Of a stretch of DNA of 5,111 nt, positions 1 to 5,111 are shown one piece after another (positions within the stretch are counted from its first letter, which is position 1; each line of letters starts with the position of its first letter). Both the position numbers and the translations under genes were made by a program. The notes beneath the pieces are model-generated. The model worked only from the letters and a program-made list of their open reading frames with translations. It was not told the DNA's origin and did not search any database. The stretch spans positions 1 to 5,111 of the forward strand of contig URYM01000148.1 of the NCBI GenBank assembly GCA_900552095.1. Direction: 5' to 3'. This DNA comes from an uncultured Blautia sp. (GTDB lineage Bacteria; Bacillota; Clostridia; Lachnospirales; Lachnospiraceae).

Positions 1-45
1 CAGTGTCACTGCAAGCCCTTTCTTCAGAAGTCCCTTTCTTTTCAT
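1..45 (-). CDS. Start of a signal-peptide surface protein, cut off by the left edge
   Basis: Only 15 codons are visible, MKRKGLLKKGLAVTL. This is the basic N-region and the start of the hydrophobic core of a Sec signal peptide. The ATG sits 7 bases after a perfect AAGGAGG and about 55 bases below a good promoter, so this is a real, expressed start. The 45 bases are identical to the first 45 coding bases of the gene that starts at 5101. The gene is therefore either that same gene seen twice, because the sequence closes on itself, or a paralogue that shares the same 5' end. Nothing about the rest of the protein can be said if it is a paralogue. Confidence 0.85.
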   Translation of the reverse strand, partial: MKRKGLLKKGLAVTL

Positions 46-55
46 TTCTCCTCCT
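1..55. repeat. Left copy of a 55-base exact terminal direct repeat
   Basis: Bases 1-55 are identical to 5057-5111, base for base and in the same orientation, and both copies touch the window ends. The repeat covers the first 15 codons of the signal-peptide gene and 10 upstream bases. A length of exactly 55 is a common k-mer size in short-read assemblers, so the overlap may mark a closed circle or a graph loop rather than two separate copies. Confidence 0.95.
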
Positions 56-60
56 CCTTC
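46..60 (-). promoter_or_regulatory. Strong ribosome binding site
   Basis: Read on the minus strand the bases are GAAGGAGGAGGAGAA followed by ATG. AAGGAGG matches the anti-Shine-Dalgarno sequence fully with a 7-base spacer, and the GGA triplet is repeated, which gives several overlapping pairing registers. This fixes the start at 45. The last 10 bases of the same site are seen upstream of the start at 5101. Confidence 0.85.
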
Positions 61-61
61 A

Positions 62-79
62 AACTTTCTTGCGAAAATT
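62..79 (-). promoter_or_regulatory. Small leader hairpin with GCAA tetraloop
   Basis: On the minus strand AATTTTC pairs with GAAAGTT (one G-U pair) around a GCAA loop of GNRA type. It lies in the untranslated leader between the promoter and the Shine-Dalgarno sequence, which begins within three bases of it. The stem is AU-rich and short, so it may protect the mRNA 5' end or keep the ribosome site open. It has no U-tract and is not a terminator. A chance stem of this size in AT-rich DNA cannot be excluded. Confidence 0.3.
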
Positions 80-104
80 CTTCTCAAATCATACTTTTAC
101 ATAA

Positions 105-133
105 ATCATAATCCCAAAAAGAAGGAGCGTCAA
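105..133 (-). promoter_or_regulatory. Sigma-A type promoter
   Basis: On the minus strand TTGACG (133-128) and TATGAT (110-105) are separated by exactly 17 bases. Each box differs from the consensus TTGACA / TATAAT at one position. Transcription would start near 98, giving a leader of about 50 bases before the ATG at 45. The promoter lies directly downstream of the terminator of the preceding unit and points into the signal-peptide gene. If the sequence is circular or tandemly repeated with the same spacer, this is also the promoter of the gene at 5101. Confidence 0.8.
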
Positions 134-143
134 TACAAATTCC

Positions 144-158
144 TGTAAAATCTTTACA
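144..158. promoter_or_regulatory. Palindrome upstream of the promoter, possible operator
   Basis: TGTAAA and TTTACA form perfect 6-base inverted arms around a 3-base centre. A looser TACA/TGTA pair flanks them. The centre of the palindrome is about 18 bases upstream of the -35 box, a position suited to an activator or to the alpha subunit of RNA polymerase. It does not match the cre, LexA or GlnR/TnrA patterns in length or core. No regulator gene is in the window, so any role is inference. Confidence 0.35.
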
Positions 159-168
159 ATCCATGTAT

Positions 169-205
169 AAAAAAAAGATGCAGAAGTTATCTCCTGCATC
201 TTTTC
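169..205 (-). terminator. Rho-independent terminator of the operon
   Basis: On the minus strand AAAAGATGCAG pairs with CTGCATCTTTT. The pairing continues inward with G-U, A-U and G-C to leave an AUAA loop, giving a stem of 14 pairs followed by more U residues (8 U in total before an A). The inner G-U pair becomes an A-C mismatch on the plus strand, so the minus-strand direction is favoured. It lies 34 bases after the stop of the 38-residue gene and ends the unit. Confidence 0.88.
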
Positions 206-238
206 TTTCCCCTCTCTTATGGCAGATCCTTCTGCAGA

Positions 239-355
239 TCAGCCAAACAGATCTACGGGAAATTGACCTTCATTGTCTCCGCTGGCAGTAATCACATCCT
301 CCTGCTCCAGTTCGATGATCTCCATCTCCGGAGTTTCATACGCTTTTTTATCCAT
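239..355 (-). CDS. Small 38-residue acidic protein, unknown function
   Basis: The gene reads MDKKAYETPEMEIIELEQED, then VITASGDNEGQFPVDLFG, then TGA. It starts 22 bases after the stop of the large repeat gene, with a GAGGAG site 8 bases before the ATG, and is followed by the operon terminator, so it is very likely co-transcribed. The layout is a basic start (DKK), a Tyr-x-x-Pro-x-x-Glu segment, an acidic alternating stretch, a DVITASG motif, and a Gly/Asp-rich tail. There is no signal peptide, membrane segment or cysteine. From memory, short open frames with a K-x-Y-x-x-P-x-x-E start and a DVI-(T/L)-x-S-G motif recur in Clostridia and are usually left as hypothetical; I cannot check this here. 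A leader-plus-core precursor peptide is conceivable, but no modifying enzyme is in view. Confidence 0.75.
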   Translation of the reverse strand: MDKKAYETPEMEIIELEQEDVITASGDNEGQFPVDLFG

Positions 356-370
356 CTTTCTCTCTCCTCT
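356..370 (-). promoter_or_regulatory. Ribosome binding site of the small gene
   Basis: The minus strand reads AGAGGAGAGAAAG before the ATG at 355. GAGGAG is spaced 8 bases from the start. The site lies wholly in the gap between the repeat gene and the small gene, which is the main evidence that this very short frame is translated. Confidence 0.7.
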
Positions 371-377
371 CTGTTTT

Positions 378-851
378 TTAATAGTAACCGGTCCAGCCGT
401 TCTTGTTAAAAGCATTCAGAAGTCCCTGTGCATACGCTTTTTCTGCCTCTGTAGCATTCGGAGCCTTTACAATTGCCTCTGCTACCGCCTTCACAGAACG
501 GGATTCTGTCTGATCGGTAACCGTAATGGTCTTTCCATCCTTCTCATAAGTAACAGACAGCGCTGTGTAGACAGGAACATCATATTTAGCCACCGGTGCA
601 TTCATCAGAACCAGATTGCTGACAAAAGATCCATCGGCCTGAGGAACTTTATTTACTCCCTTTACTGACATGGAAAAATTTTCTGCTGTTGTTCCGTAAT
701 CCCACTTCCAGCTCTTCAGTGCTGCTCCCTCCGGCAGTTTAATCTGATAGCCGAACCGCAGACTGGTTTTGGTGAAATCATACGTACCATCCGAATTTTT
801 GTAATCCATTCTCAGAGAACCGCCTAGGAAATCAATCTTCACCTCATCCGC
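378..851 (-). other. C-terminal domain of the repeat protein, not recognised
   Basis: About 157 residues follow the last module. The first part is beta-rich and aromatic, including SLRFGYQIKLPEGAALKSWK followed by WDYG. The last 40 residues look helical and charged (RSVKAVAEAIVKAPNATEAE, then KAYAQGLLNAF) and end in NKNGWTGYY. The protein stops without a sortase motif, charged tail or membrane helix. The fold resembles C-terminal domains I recall from large Clostridial surface proteins, but I cannot name a family. It could serve for wall association or display; this is inference. Confidence 0.5.
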
Positions 852-3515
852 TACGCCGTAGGTGATATTTCCGTCTGCATCCTTGATCTCTACCGGATTA
901 TAGTTTTCTGCACAGAATTCCTCCGGTACCGGTTTGTTGAATTCTCCTCCGCTGACCGTAATGTCGGCTTTATTTTCACCGGCTGTTGTCAGAACGATGG
1001 CGTCTCCTTCTGCCGTAATCTTTCCACCGGAAATCTCAGCTGTTACATCTCCGTAGGCTGCATCCACATTAATGGCTGCATTTTTCATGCCTCCGGTTCC
1101 ATCTCCCCACTCTCCAGTGCTTCCCTGTCCTTTGGAGGTGACAGTTCCGCCAGTCACAGAAAGGGTACCGCTCTTCATGGCAACGCCTCCGGCCGCCCCG
1201 TAGACCACTCCGCCGTTGATCTCTACGCTTCCGCTGTCTCCACCCTTACTCTGCGCTCCATAAATGGCAAAGTCTGAAGTGGAAATCAGCTCTCCTCCGT
1301 TTACAATAATTTTACTCGTTCCAGAATTGCTTCCATTAGTAGAAACCGCATACCATCCGGCTTCAATCTTTCCGCCATCGATTTGAACGACGCCATTATC
1401 TTTTGCAGAAACAGCAAACTGTCCCTTATTTGCCGCATCCGGAAGAACCGCTTCTATCGTTCCGCTTTCCATCACAAAGGTTCCGATCGTTTCGATCAGC
1501 GTATATCCTGTCGCAGAACCTGTATATTCTGTTTCTGTATAAATTCTTCCGCCGCCTTTGCTGTCTTTCAGCGTCAGCTTGCCCAGAATCTGGATTCTTC
1601 CAGTTTCCGTATTGGCTGCTTTGATCTCCTGGCCGGCCAGATCCAGCGTGATCTCTTTTCCTTCTGCAATCACAAGGGCTTTTTCTGCAGTACTGATATC
1701 CGTATTCGTCAGCAAAGTCAAAGTATCTCCGCTTTTTGCAGCTTCTGCCGCTTTCTCCAGGGAAGCATAGGTCTGATCACCAATCTGTACAACCTTTGCC
1801 TCTTCCACACCGAAGGTACCGTTCCCATTATCCTTGGGTACAAAACCGTCCGCACAGTATTCCTGTCCCACCGGTTTATTATAGGTTCCGCCGCTTACTT
1901 CAAGCACATTATCTTTTTTCTGGTTCTCACCGGCATAAATGTGAACAGCTTTCCCATCCGAATCCTCAACAGTAACCTTCACTTCTCCACCGACAGCAGC
2001 CTTATCCCCTTCCTCATACTTGGGATAACCCGCTTTGATGTCGTAGACAATACCAAAATGACCAATTGCATTTTTGTTATCACCTACGTATCCCGTTCCT
2101 GTTCCAGTGGCTGTAATCGTTCCGCCGGTTATGTTTGCCTCTCCGGCTCTCATCAAGATGCCGACTCCATTGTCCGCATAAATCGTTCCTCCGGTCATAT
2201 TCAGCACACCCTTCTGAGGATGATAAATACCACAGGCGATATATCCGGGGCTCTTAATTCTTCCGATCAGAATTCCACCTTTCAGATTAATGGTTGTACT
2301 TCCTGTAAGTCCTGCACTTCCATTTCCTGCCGCTGCCGCATTATCTGTCCCCACAAGTACGCCGCCTTCAATATCAAGAACGCTGTTGTTGAAGACTCCC
2401 GGTCCGCCTTCCGGACCTTCCTGATAACCGCCTGCCACAACCAGATGAGACTTATCATAACCTGCAACGGTATAATTCTTTTCAGATACAATGCTTCCGG
2501 ATTCCTGACGGAAGGTACCGTTTCCTCTCACCGTTACATTCACCGCATCTGCAGTTCTTCCTGACGCATTATTCAAAAGTTTTCCTGACTGGTAGGTTAC
2601 AGTTTTATAATCCTTACTTACCACAGGTTCTGCCGCCGCAGTGCTGTCCTTAACCGTCAGATCTCCATGGACAGTTAACGTCTTATCACTGGTCAGTGTT
2701 TTCCCGTTCAAATCAAAAACAACTTTTTTCCCTTCAGGAACGGAAACATTCTCCGTCATATCTTTCAAAAACAGGATCGTCTCTCCTGCCTTAGCCGCCT
2801 CAATCGCCTCCTGCAGTGTAGAATATTTTTCTTCTCCAATCTGAACAACACTGTCAGACTCTACCCCATAAGTTCCATCCTCATTTTGCTTAGGTACAAA
2901 ACCGTCTGCACAATATTCCTCTTTCAACGGAGCACTAAAAGTTCCGCCGGAAATCTGAAGGACAGCCCCGTCTGCAATAGCAAATGTTCCTTCAAAGCTT
3001 CCATCTTTCACTTTAATTTCAGAAGGAATCGCTGTGGTAGACTTGTCTGCTTTCAAAACATCCTGGTTCGTCTTGAAATTACCCTTTTCGATAACAAGAC
3101 TGGCTCCTGAATTAAATACATAAGCCCCATAACCATCGGCCGTGAAATTACCACTCTTTACAATCAAACTTCCCCCTTCTGATGCAGATATGCAGCTGCT
3201 ATTCCAATCATAATAGCCTTGCTGTACAAAGGTTCCGTTTTCAATAATTACTTCTCCGCCAGCTGCTGTCACACATCCTGCTCCTGAAGAAGAATTTACG
3301 GTGCTATCCGTTACTGAAATTACCGCATCCGAAAAGGCTTTTATTCCTGATGCAAACTGCCGGGAATTCGAAATCGTCATCTGATCCAGATCAACCTTGG
3401 CTTTATGACCATTTACACCAGCTGCTATCACAGCACAATATGCAGAACTTCCAGCAGTAATTGTTCCTCCTGTCAGTTTAACGGACGTGTCAGTTTCTTC
3501 GCTGGATTTAATCAA
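378..3515 (-). CDS. Large beta-helix repeat surface protein, C-terminal part of a frame-broken gene
   Basis: This frame has 1045 codons and begins at TTG, overlapping the stop of the preceding frame as TTGA. There is no Shine-Dalgarno sequence before the TTG and no signal peptide, so it is best read as the continuation of the gene starting at 5101 after loss of one base. Residues 1-219 complete module 1, 224-571 form module 2, and 576-888 form module 3. Each module opens with V-Q-(I/V)-G-x-x-x-Y-x-(S/T)-L-x-(E/K)-A and a G-(K)-x-(I/V)-x-(F/L)-D-(L/F)-x-G strand. It then runs through turns of the type GGTIT/NGTF, and closes with E-(Y/F)-C-A-(D/E) and a GV strand. More than 20 such Gly-Gly or Gly-Thr turns indicate a right-handed parallel beta-helix or solenoid, as in bacterial adhesins and some carbohydrate-binding proteins. 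Residues 889-1045 are a separate end domain. I see no LPXTG, SLH or catalytic motif, so the ligand is unknown. Confidence 0.8.
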   Translation of the reverse strand: MIKSSEETDTSVKLTGGTITAGSSAYCAVIAAGVNGHKAKVDLDQMTISNSRQFASGIKAFSDAVISVTDSTVNSSSGAGCVTAAGGEVIIENGTFVQQGYYDWNSSCISASEGGSLIVKSGNFTADGYGAYVFNSGASLVIEKGNFKTNQDVLKADKSTTAIPSEIKVKDGSFEGTFAIADGAVLQISGGTFSAPLKEEYCADGFVPKQNEDGTYGVESDSVVQIGEEKYSTLQEAIEAAKAGETILFLKDMTENVSVPEGKKVVFDLNGKTLTSDKTLTVHGDLTVKDSTAAAEPVVSKDYKTVTYQSGKLLNNASGRTADAVNVTVRGNGTFRQESGSIVSEKNYTVAGYDKSHLVVAGGYQEGPEGGPGVFNNSVLDIEGGVLVGTDNAAAAGNGSAGLTGSTTINLKGGILIGRIKSPGYIACGIYHPQKGVLNMTGGTIYADNGVGILMRAGEANITGGTITATGTGTGYVGDNKNAIGHFGIVYDIKAGYPKYEEGDKAAVGGEVKVTVEDSDGKAVHIYAGENQKKDNVLEVSGGTYNKPVGQEYCADGFVPKDNGNGTFGVEEAKVVQIGDQTYASLEKAAEAAKSGDTLTLLTNTDISTAEKALVIAEGKEITLDLAGQEIKAANTETGRIQILGKLTLKDSKGGGRIYTETEYTGSATGYTLIETIGTFVMESGTIEAVLPDAANKGQFAVSAKDNGVVQIDGGKIEAGWYAVSTNGSNSGTSKIIVNGGELISTSDFAIYGAQSKGGDSGSVEINGGVVYGAAGGVAMKSGTLSVTGGTVTSKGQGSTGEWGDGTGGMKNAAINVDAAYGDVTAEISGGKITAEGDAIVLTTAGENKADITVSGGEFNKPVPEEFCAENYNPVEIKDADGNITYGVADEVKIDFLGGSLRMDYKNSDGTYDFTKTSLRFGYQIKLPEGAALKSWKWDYGTTAENFSMSVKGVNKVPQADGSFVSNLVLMNAPVAKYDVPVYTALSVTYEKDGKTITVTDQTESRSVKAVAEAIVKAPNATEAEKAYAQGLLNAFNKNGWTGYY
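852..1790 (-). repeat. Module 3 of the tandem protein repeat
   Basis: It opens with VQIGDQTYASLEKAAEAAKS, has the core strand GKEITLDLAGQEI and the strand RIQILGKLTLKDSKGG, and closes with EFCAENYNPV and ITYGV. It is about 313 residues. The closing motif differs more from the other two copies (FCAENY in place of YCADGF), so this copy is the most diverged at its end. Confidence 0.75.
1803..2846 (-). repeat. Module 2 of the tandem protein repeat
   Basis: It opens with VQIGEEKYSTLQEAIEAAKA, has the core strand GKKVVFDLNGKTLTSDKTL and the strand TVHGDLTVKDS, and closes with EYCADGFVPKDNGNGTFGVE. It is the longest module, about 348 residues. Its closing segment is close to that of module 1 at DNA level: 26 of 28 bases agree between 1837-1864 and 2893-2920, which implies a recent duplication or exchange between copies. 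Confidence 0.78.
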
Positions 3516-3712
3516 AAATACAGAATTTGAAGTGTGTTCCCTGTCACGGTATGACCTGCAAAATCAACAATAATACTTTTCCCTCCAGAATACCGAATTG
3601 CATTGGCTCCAGTATCTACCGTAATGTCTTTCAAAAGTGTTACTGTCTCTCCATCCTGCGCGTGATCCATCGCCTCCTGCAGTGTGCTGTAATATTTGCC
3701 GCCCACCTGAAC
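2859..3712 (-). repeat. Module 1 of the tandem protein repeat, split by the frame break
   Basis: It opens in the first frame with VQVGGKYYSTLQEAMDHAQD and the core strand GKSIIVDFAGHTV. It crosses the frame break at 3512 and closes in the second frame with EYCADGFVPKQNEDGTYGVE. The module is only complete if both frames are joined. A 17-base exact repeat (3669-3685 and 2803-2819, encoding TLQEA) links its opening to that of module 2. Confidence 0.78.
3512..3519 (-). other. Single-base frame break in a T run joining the two parts of one gene
   Basis: On the minus strand the first frame ends CTG TAT TTT TGA. The second frame reads through as TTT TTG ATT AAA. One extra T (a run of six instead of five) gives LQILYFLIKSSEE without a stop and a single 1574-residue protein. 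In module 3 the matching strand is IQILGKLTLKDSKG, so homology runs across the break. The second frame is open upstream only to about 3563, which confines the shift to this short interval. Possible causes are a true pseudogene, slippage-based on/off switching, ribosomal -1 slip on U-UUU before UGA, or a consensus error. Confidence 0.8.
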
Positions 3713-5101
3713 CGCTGCGTTTGCTTCCTCTTCCGTCTTTACCGTAAAAGATCCGTCCGGATTCTGCTCCAGAACAGACCCTTCGGCCAGAAGCCCCTTT
3801 TCCACGTGTTCAAACTTTCCGGAAAGGATCTTGCCCTGCTCATCAAAGGTCACATCCGTTCCCACCACAGAAGAATCCAGAGGATTTCCCTCATGGTTAT
3901 TTGCCCCCGTGTGCGTTGTAATCTCCCGGTCAATCTCCGTCGCCTTAGTATTCTCCACGGTATTGTTAACTACAATAGAAGGAGATGCCTGGCTTCCCAG
4001 ATTGGCGCCTGCAATCAGCCCAACCGTTCCTTCCGCCCGATCCGGCACATTATTTGCTGTAATGGTACAGTCAGAAACAGTACAGTCGGAAATCTTGTTT
4101 CCATAATGTGCGATACCGCAGATTCCGCCCAGACGGTCATCTCCGGAAATGTTTATTCCGGAAACATGGCAGTTTGTGATCGTCTGTCCGCCTTCTCCGC
4201 GAAATCCCCAGATCCCACCGATATAAGATCCATTATTGCCTTTTATATAAGAACCGGGATTTCCGGAAACCGTACAGTTCTCAACTTTATTTATATAACC
4301 GTTGCCGCCAATCACGCCGGCATACCAGTAAGCATCTATTTTAATATCGCCTTTTACCGTGCAGTTAGAGATTTCTTTCCCAGTATATCCATTTCCTACA
4401 ATGGCACCAACGTACAGGGAGCCCATCAGCGTGACGTTCTCCACCGTCACATTCGTTATCACAGCCGAATTTTGGATCATGCCAAAGAGACCATAATAAT
4501 GATTCTTGGGCGAATTCCCTGTCGCTCTTACCTTATAGAGATTCTGAATCGTATATCCGGCTCCGTCATACGTTCCCGTAAACGGTTTTCCTTCCTGTCC
4601 GATCGGCGTCCACTGGTTGGTTCCGGATCCCTGCAAATCAATATCTGCGGTCTGCTTATAATATGCAGACGCATACCCGGTTTCCCCGGCATTTACTTTC
4701 GTTGCCACCAGCTTCAGTTCTTCCGCCGTACCGATCTGATACGGATCTTCTGCTGTGCCTTTCCCCTTGAATTCAGAAACTTCTGCAGCCTGAGACTCTT
4801 CCTGAGCTGTGATCTCCTCCTTCGCAGGATTTTCTTCCTGCAAAGCACTTAAATCACTCTGCTCTTCTGTGCCGGTTTCTGTCCCGTCAGGCTGATCTGC
4901 ATCCTCTTTCTCTGTATCCTGTACTTCCTTCTCTTCCGCAGTCTGGCCGCTCTCCTGATCCTGCTTCTCTTCCCCAGCATCCGCTGCGTTCTCCTGCACC
5001 TGTCCCGTCTCTTCTGCCGAAACCGGAAGACTGCCCGGAACCGTCATGGTCAGCGCCAGTGTCACTGCAAGCCCTTTCTTCAGAAGTCCCTTTCTTTTCA
5101 T
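3512..5101 (-). CDS. Secreted GLUG/beta-helix repeat protein, N-terminal part of a frame-broken gene
   Basis: This frame has 529 codons. The ATG at 5101 is preceded by AGGAGGAGAA. Residues 1-29 are a classical Sec signal peptide: MKRKGLLKKG, a hydrophobic core, and likely cleavage after PVSA. Residues 30-109 are an acidic, Gln-rich, low-complexity linker in which 28 of 80 residues are Asp or Glu; it probably spans or extends from the wall. From 112 the motif GKGTAEDPYQIGTAEEL opens a GLUG-type region, with TADIDL, WTPIG and the turn FTGTYDGAGYTIQNLY. About six GLUG turns follow to about 385 (YYGLFG, YVGAIVG, YAGVIGG, YIGGIWG, RLGGICG, TVGLIAG). From 464 module 1 begins and is cut by the TGA at 3512. 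Such proteins are usually extracellular adhesins or matrix-binding proteins; no enzyme motif is visible. The function is inferred from architecture only. Confidence 0.88.
   Translation of the reverse strand: MKRKGLLKKGLAVTLALTMTVPGSLPVSAEETGQVQENAADAGEEKQDQESGQTAEEKEVQDTEKEDADQPDGTETGTEEQSDLSALQEENPAKEEITAQEESQAAEVSEFKGKGTAEDPYQIGTAEELKLVATKVNAGETGYASAYYKQTADIDLQGSGTNQWTPIGQEGKPFTGTYDGAGYTIQNLYKVRATGNSPKNHYYGLFGMIQNSAVITNVTVENVTLMGSLYVGAIVGNGYTGKEISNCTVKGDIKIDAYWYAGVIGGNGYINKVENCTVSGNPGSYIKGNNGSYIGGIWGFRGEGGQTITNCHVSGINISGDDRLGGICGIAHYGNKISDCTVSDCTITANNVPDRAEGTVGLIAGANLGSQASPSIVVNNTVENTKATEIDREITTHTGANNHEGNPLDSSVVGTDVTFDEQGKILSGKFEHVEKGLLAEGSVLEQNPDGSFTVKTEEEANAAVQVGGKYYSTLQEAMDHAQDGETVTLLKDITVDTGANAIRYSGGKSIIVDFAGHTVTGNTLQILYF
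3947..4768 (-). repeat. GLUG-type beta-helix repeat block
   Basis: Residues 112-385 of the first frame contain repeated units of about 30 residues. Each has a (Y/R)-x-G-x-(I/F)-x-G strand followed by an N-C-(T/H)-V-like strand: ISNCTVKG, VENCTVSG, ITNCHVSG, ISDCTVSD. The family is GLUG, named after its G-L-(V/I/F)-G-like core and known from bacterial surface and IgA-protease-related proteins. The stacked Asn-Cys positions (Cys 247, 276, 311, 340) would form a ladder inside the solenoid. Confidence 0.75.
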
Positions 5102-5111
5102 TTCTCCTCCT
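5057..5111. repeat. Right copy of the 55-base exact terminal direct repeat
   Basis: It is identical to 1-55. It holds the first 15 codons of the gene starting at 5101 and part of its ribosome site. If joined to the left copy, the sequence continues into the leader and promoter at 56-133, which supplies the upstream signals this gene otherwise lacks in the window. Confidence 0.95.

Noticed and set aside
144..158. CcpA cre site or GlnR/TnrA box
   Set aside because: The palindrome is 15 bases with a GAT centre. It lacks the CG core of cre, and its spacer is too short for the TGTNA-N7-TNACA pattern.
84..164. Minus-strand 26-codon open frame upstream of the signal-peptide gene, starting ATG GAT TGT
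   Set aside because: It overlaps the -35 and -10 boxes and would need transcription from upstream of the promoter, just after a strong terminator. It has no ribosome site, so it is a chance frame.
378..420. Sortase or S-layer anchor at the C-terminus
   Set aside because: The protein ends in FNKNGWTGYY. There is no LPXTG-like motif, hydrophobic stretch or basic tail, and no SLH repeat.
1803..2920. CRISPR-like or transposon repeats from the similar 28-base segments at 1837 and 2893
   Set aside because: They encode the same closing motif of two protein modules and are about 1 kb apart, without regular spacers or terminal inverted repeats.
3512..3515. Translational coupling of two separate genes through a TTGA stop/start overlap
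   Set aside because: There is no Shine-Dalgarno sequence before the TTG, no signal peptide in the second frame, and repeat homology runs straight through the joint. A single broken gene explains it better.
1383..4852. Long plus-strand open frames, the largest of 441 and 393 codons
   Set aside because: They lie antisense to the repeat gene and have low-complexity Arg/Ile/Ser/Cys-rich translations with no domain or ribosome site. They are mirror frames caused by the biased codon use of the repeats.
1..5111. A small plasmid or phage genome
   Set aside because: The ends overlap, but there is no Rep, relaxase, partition, capsid or integrase gene and no iteron array. The overlap alone does not show an independent replicon.

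Overview
All coding in this window is on the minus strand. It forms one surface-protein transcription unit, read from right to left. The style points to a gut Firmicute, most likely a Lachnospiraceae-type Clostridium: strong AGGAGG ribosome sites, an sigma-A promoter, an Ala-X-Ala-like signal peptide followed by an acidic Glu/Gln-rich linker, and very large beta-helix repeat proteins. The assignment rests on style, not on a marker gene.

Layout in transcription order. A secreted repeat protein starts at 5101. Its signal peptide is followed by an acidic linker, a block of GLUG-type beta-helix turns, and then the first of three large tandem modules. The frame breaks at 3512 in a run of five T, inside module 1. 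A second frame (from 3515 to 378) carries the rest of module 1, modules 2 and 3, and a C-terminal domain. Adding one base would fuse the two frames into a single protein of 1574 residues, and the module alignment across the junction supports this. Next come a 22-base gap, a 38-codon small gene (355 to 239) with its own ribosome site, and a rho-independent terminator (205 to 169). Beyond the terminator lie a palindrome, a near-consensus promoter (133 to 105), a leader hairpin, a strong ribosome site, and the first 15 codons of a signal-peptide gene that runs off the left edge.

Those last 15 codons and 10 upstream bases (1-55) are an exact copy of the right end of the window (5057-5111). The window therefore closes on itself with a unit of 5056 bases. 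Either the molecule is circular, or, more plausibly because no replication, mobilisation or partition gene is present, it is a loop in a short-read assembly graph. Such a loop would arise from tandem or dispersed paralogous operons that share the same 5' end. Read as a closed unit, it is a complete cassette: promoter, leader, surface protein, small peptide, terminator.

I see no enzyme, RNA gene, CRISPR array, transposase or phage gene. The long plus-strand open frames are shadows of the repeat gene. The points most worth following up are the self-overlap, the single-base frame break, and the small peptide gene.
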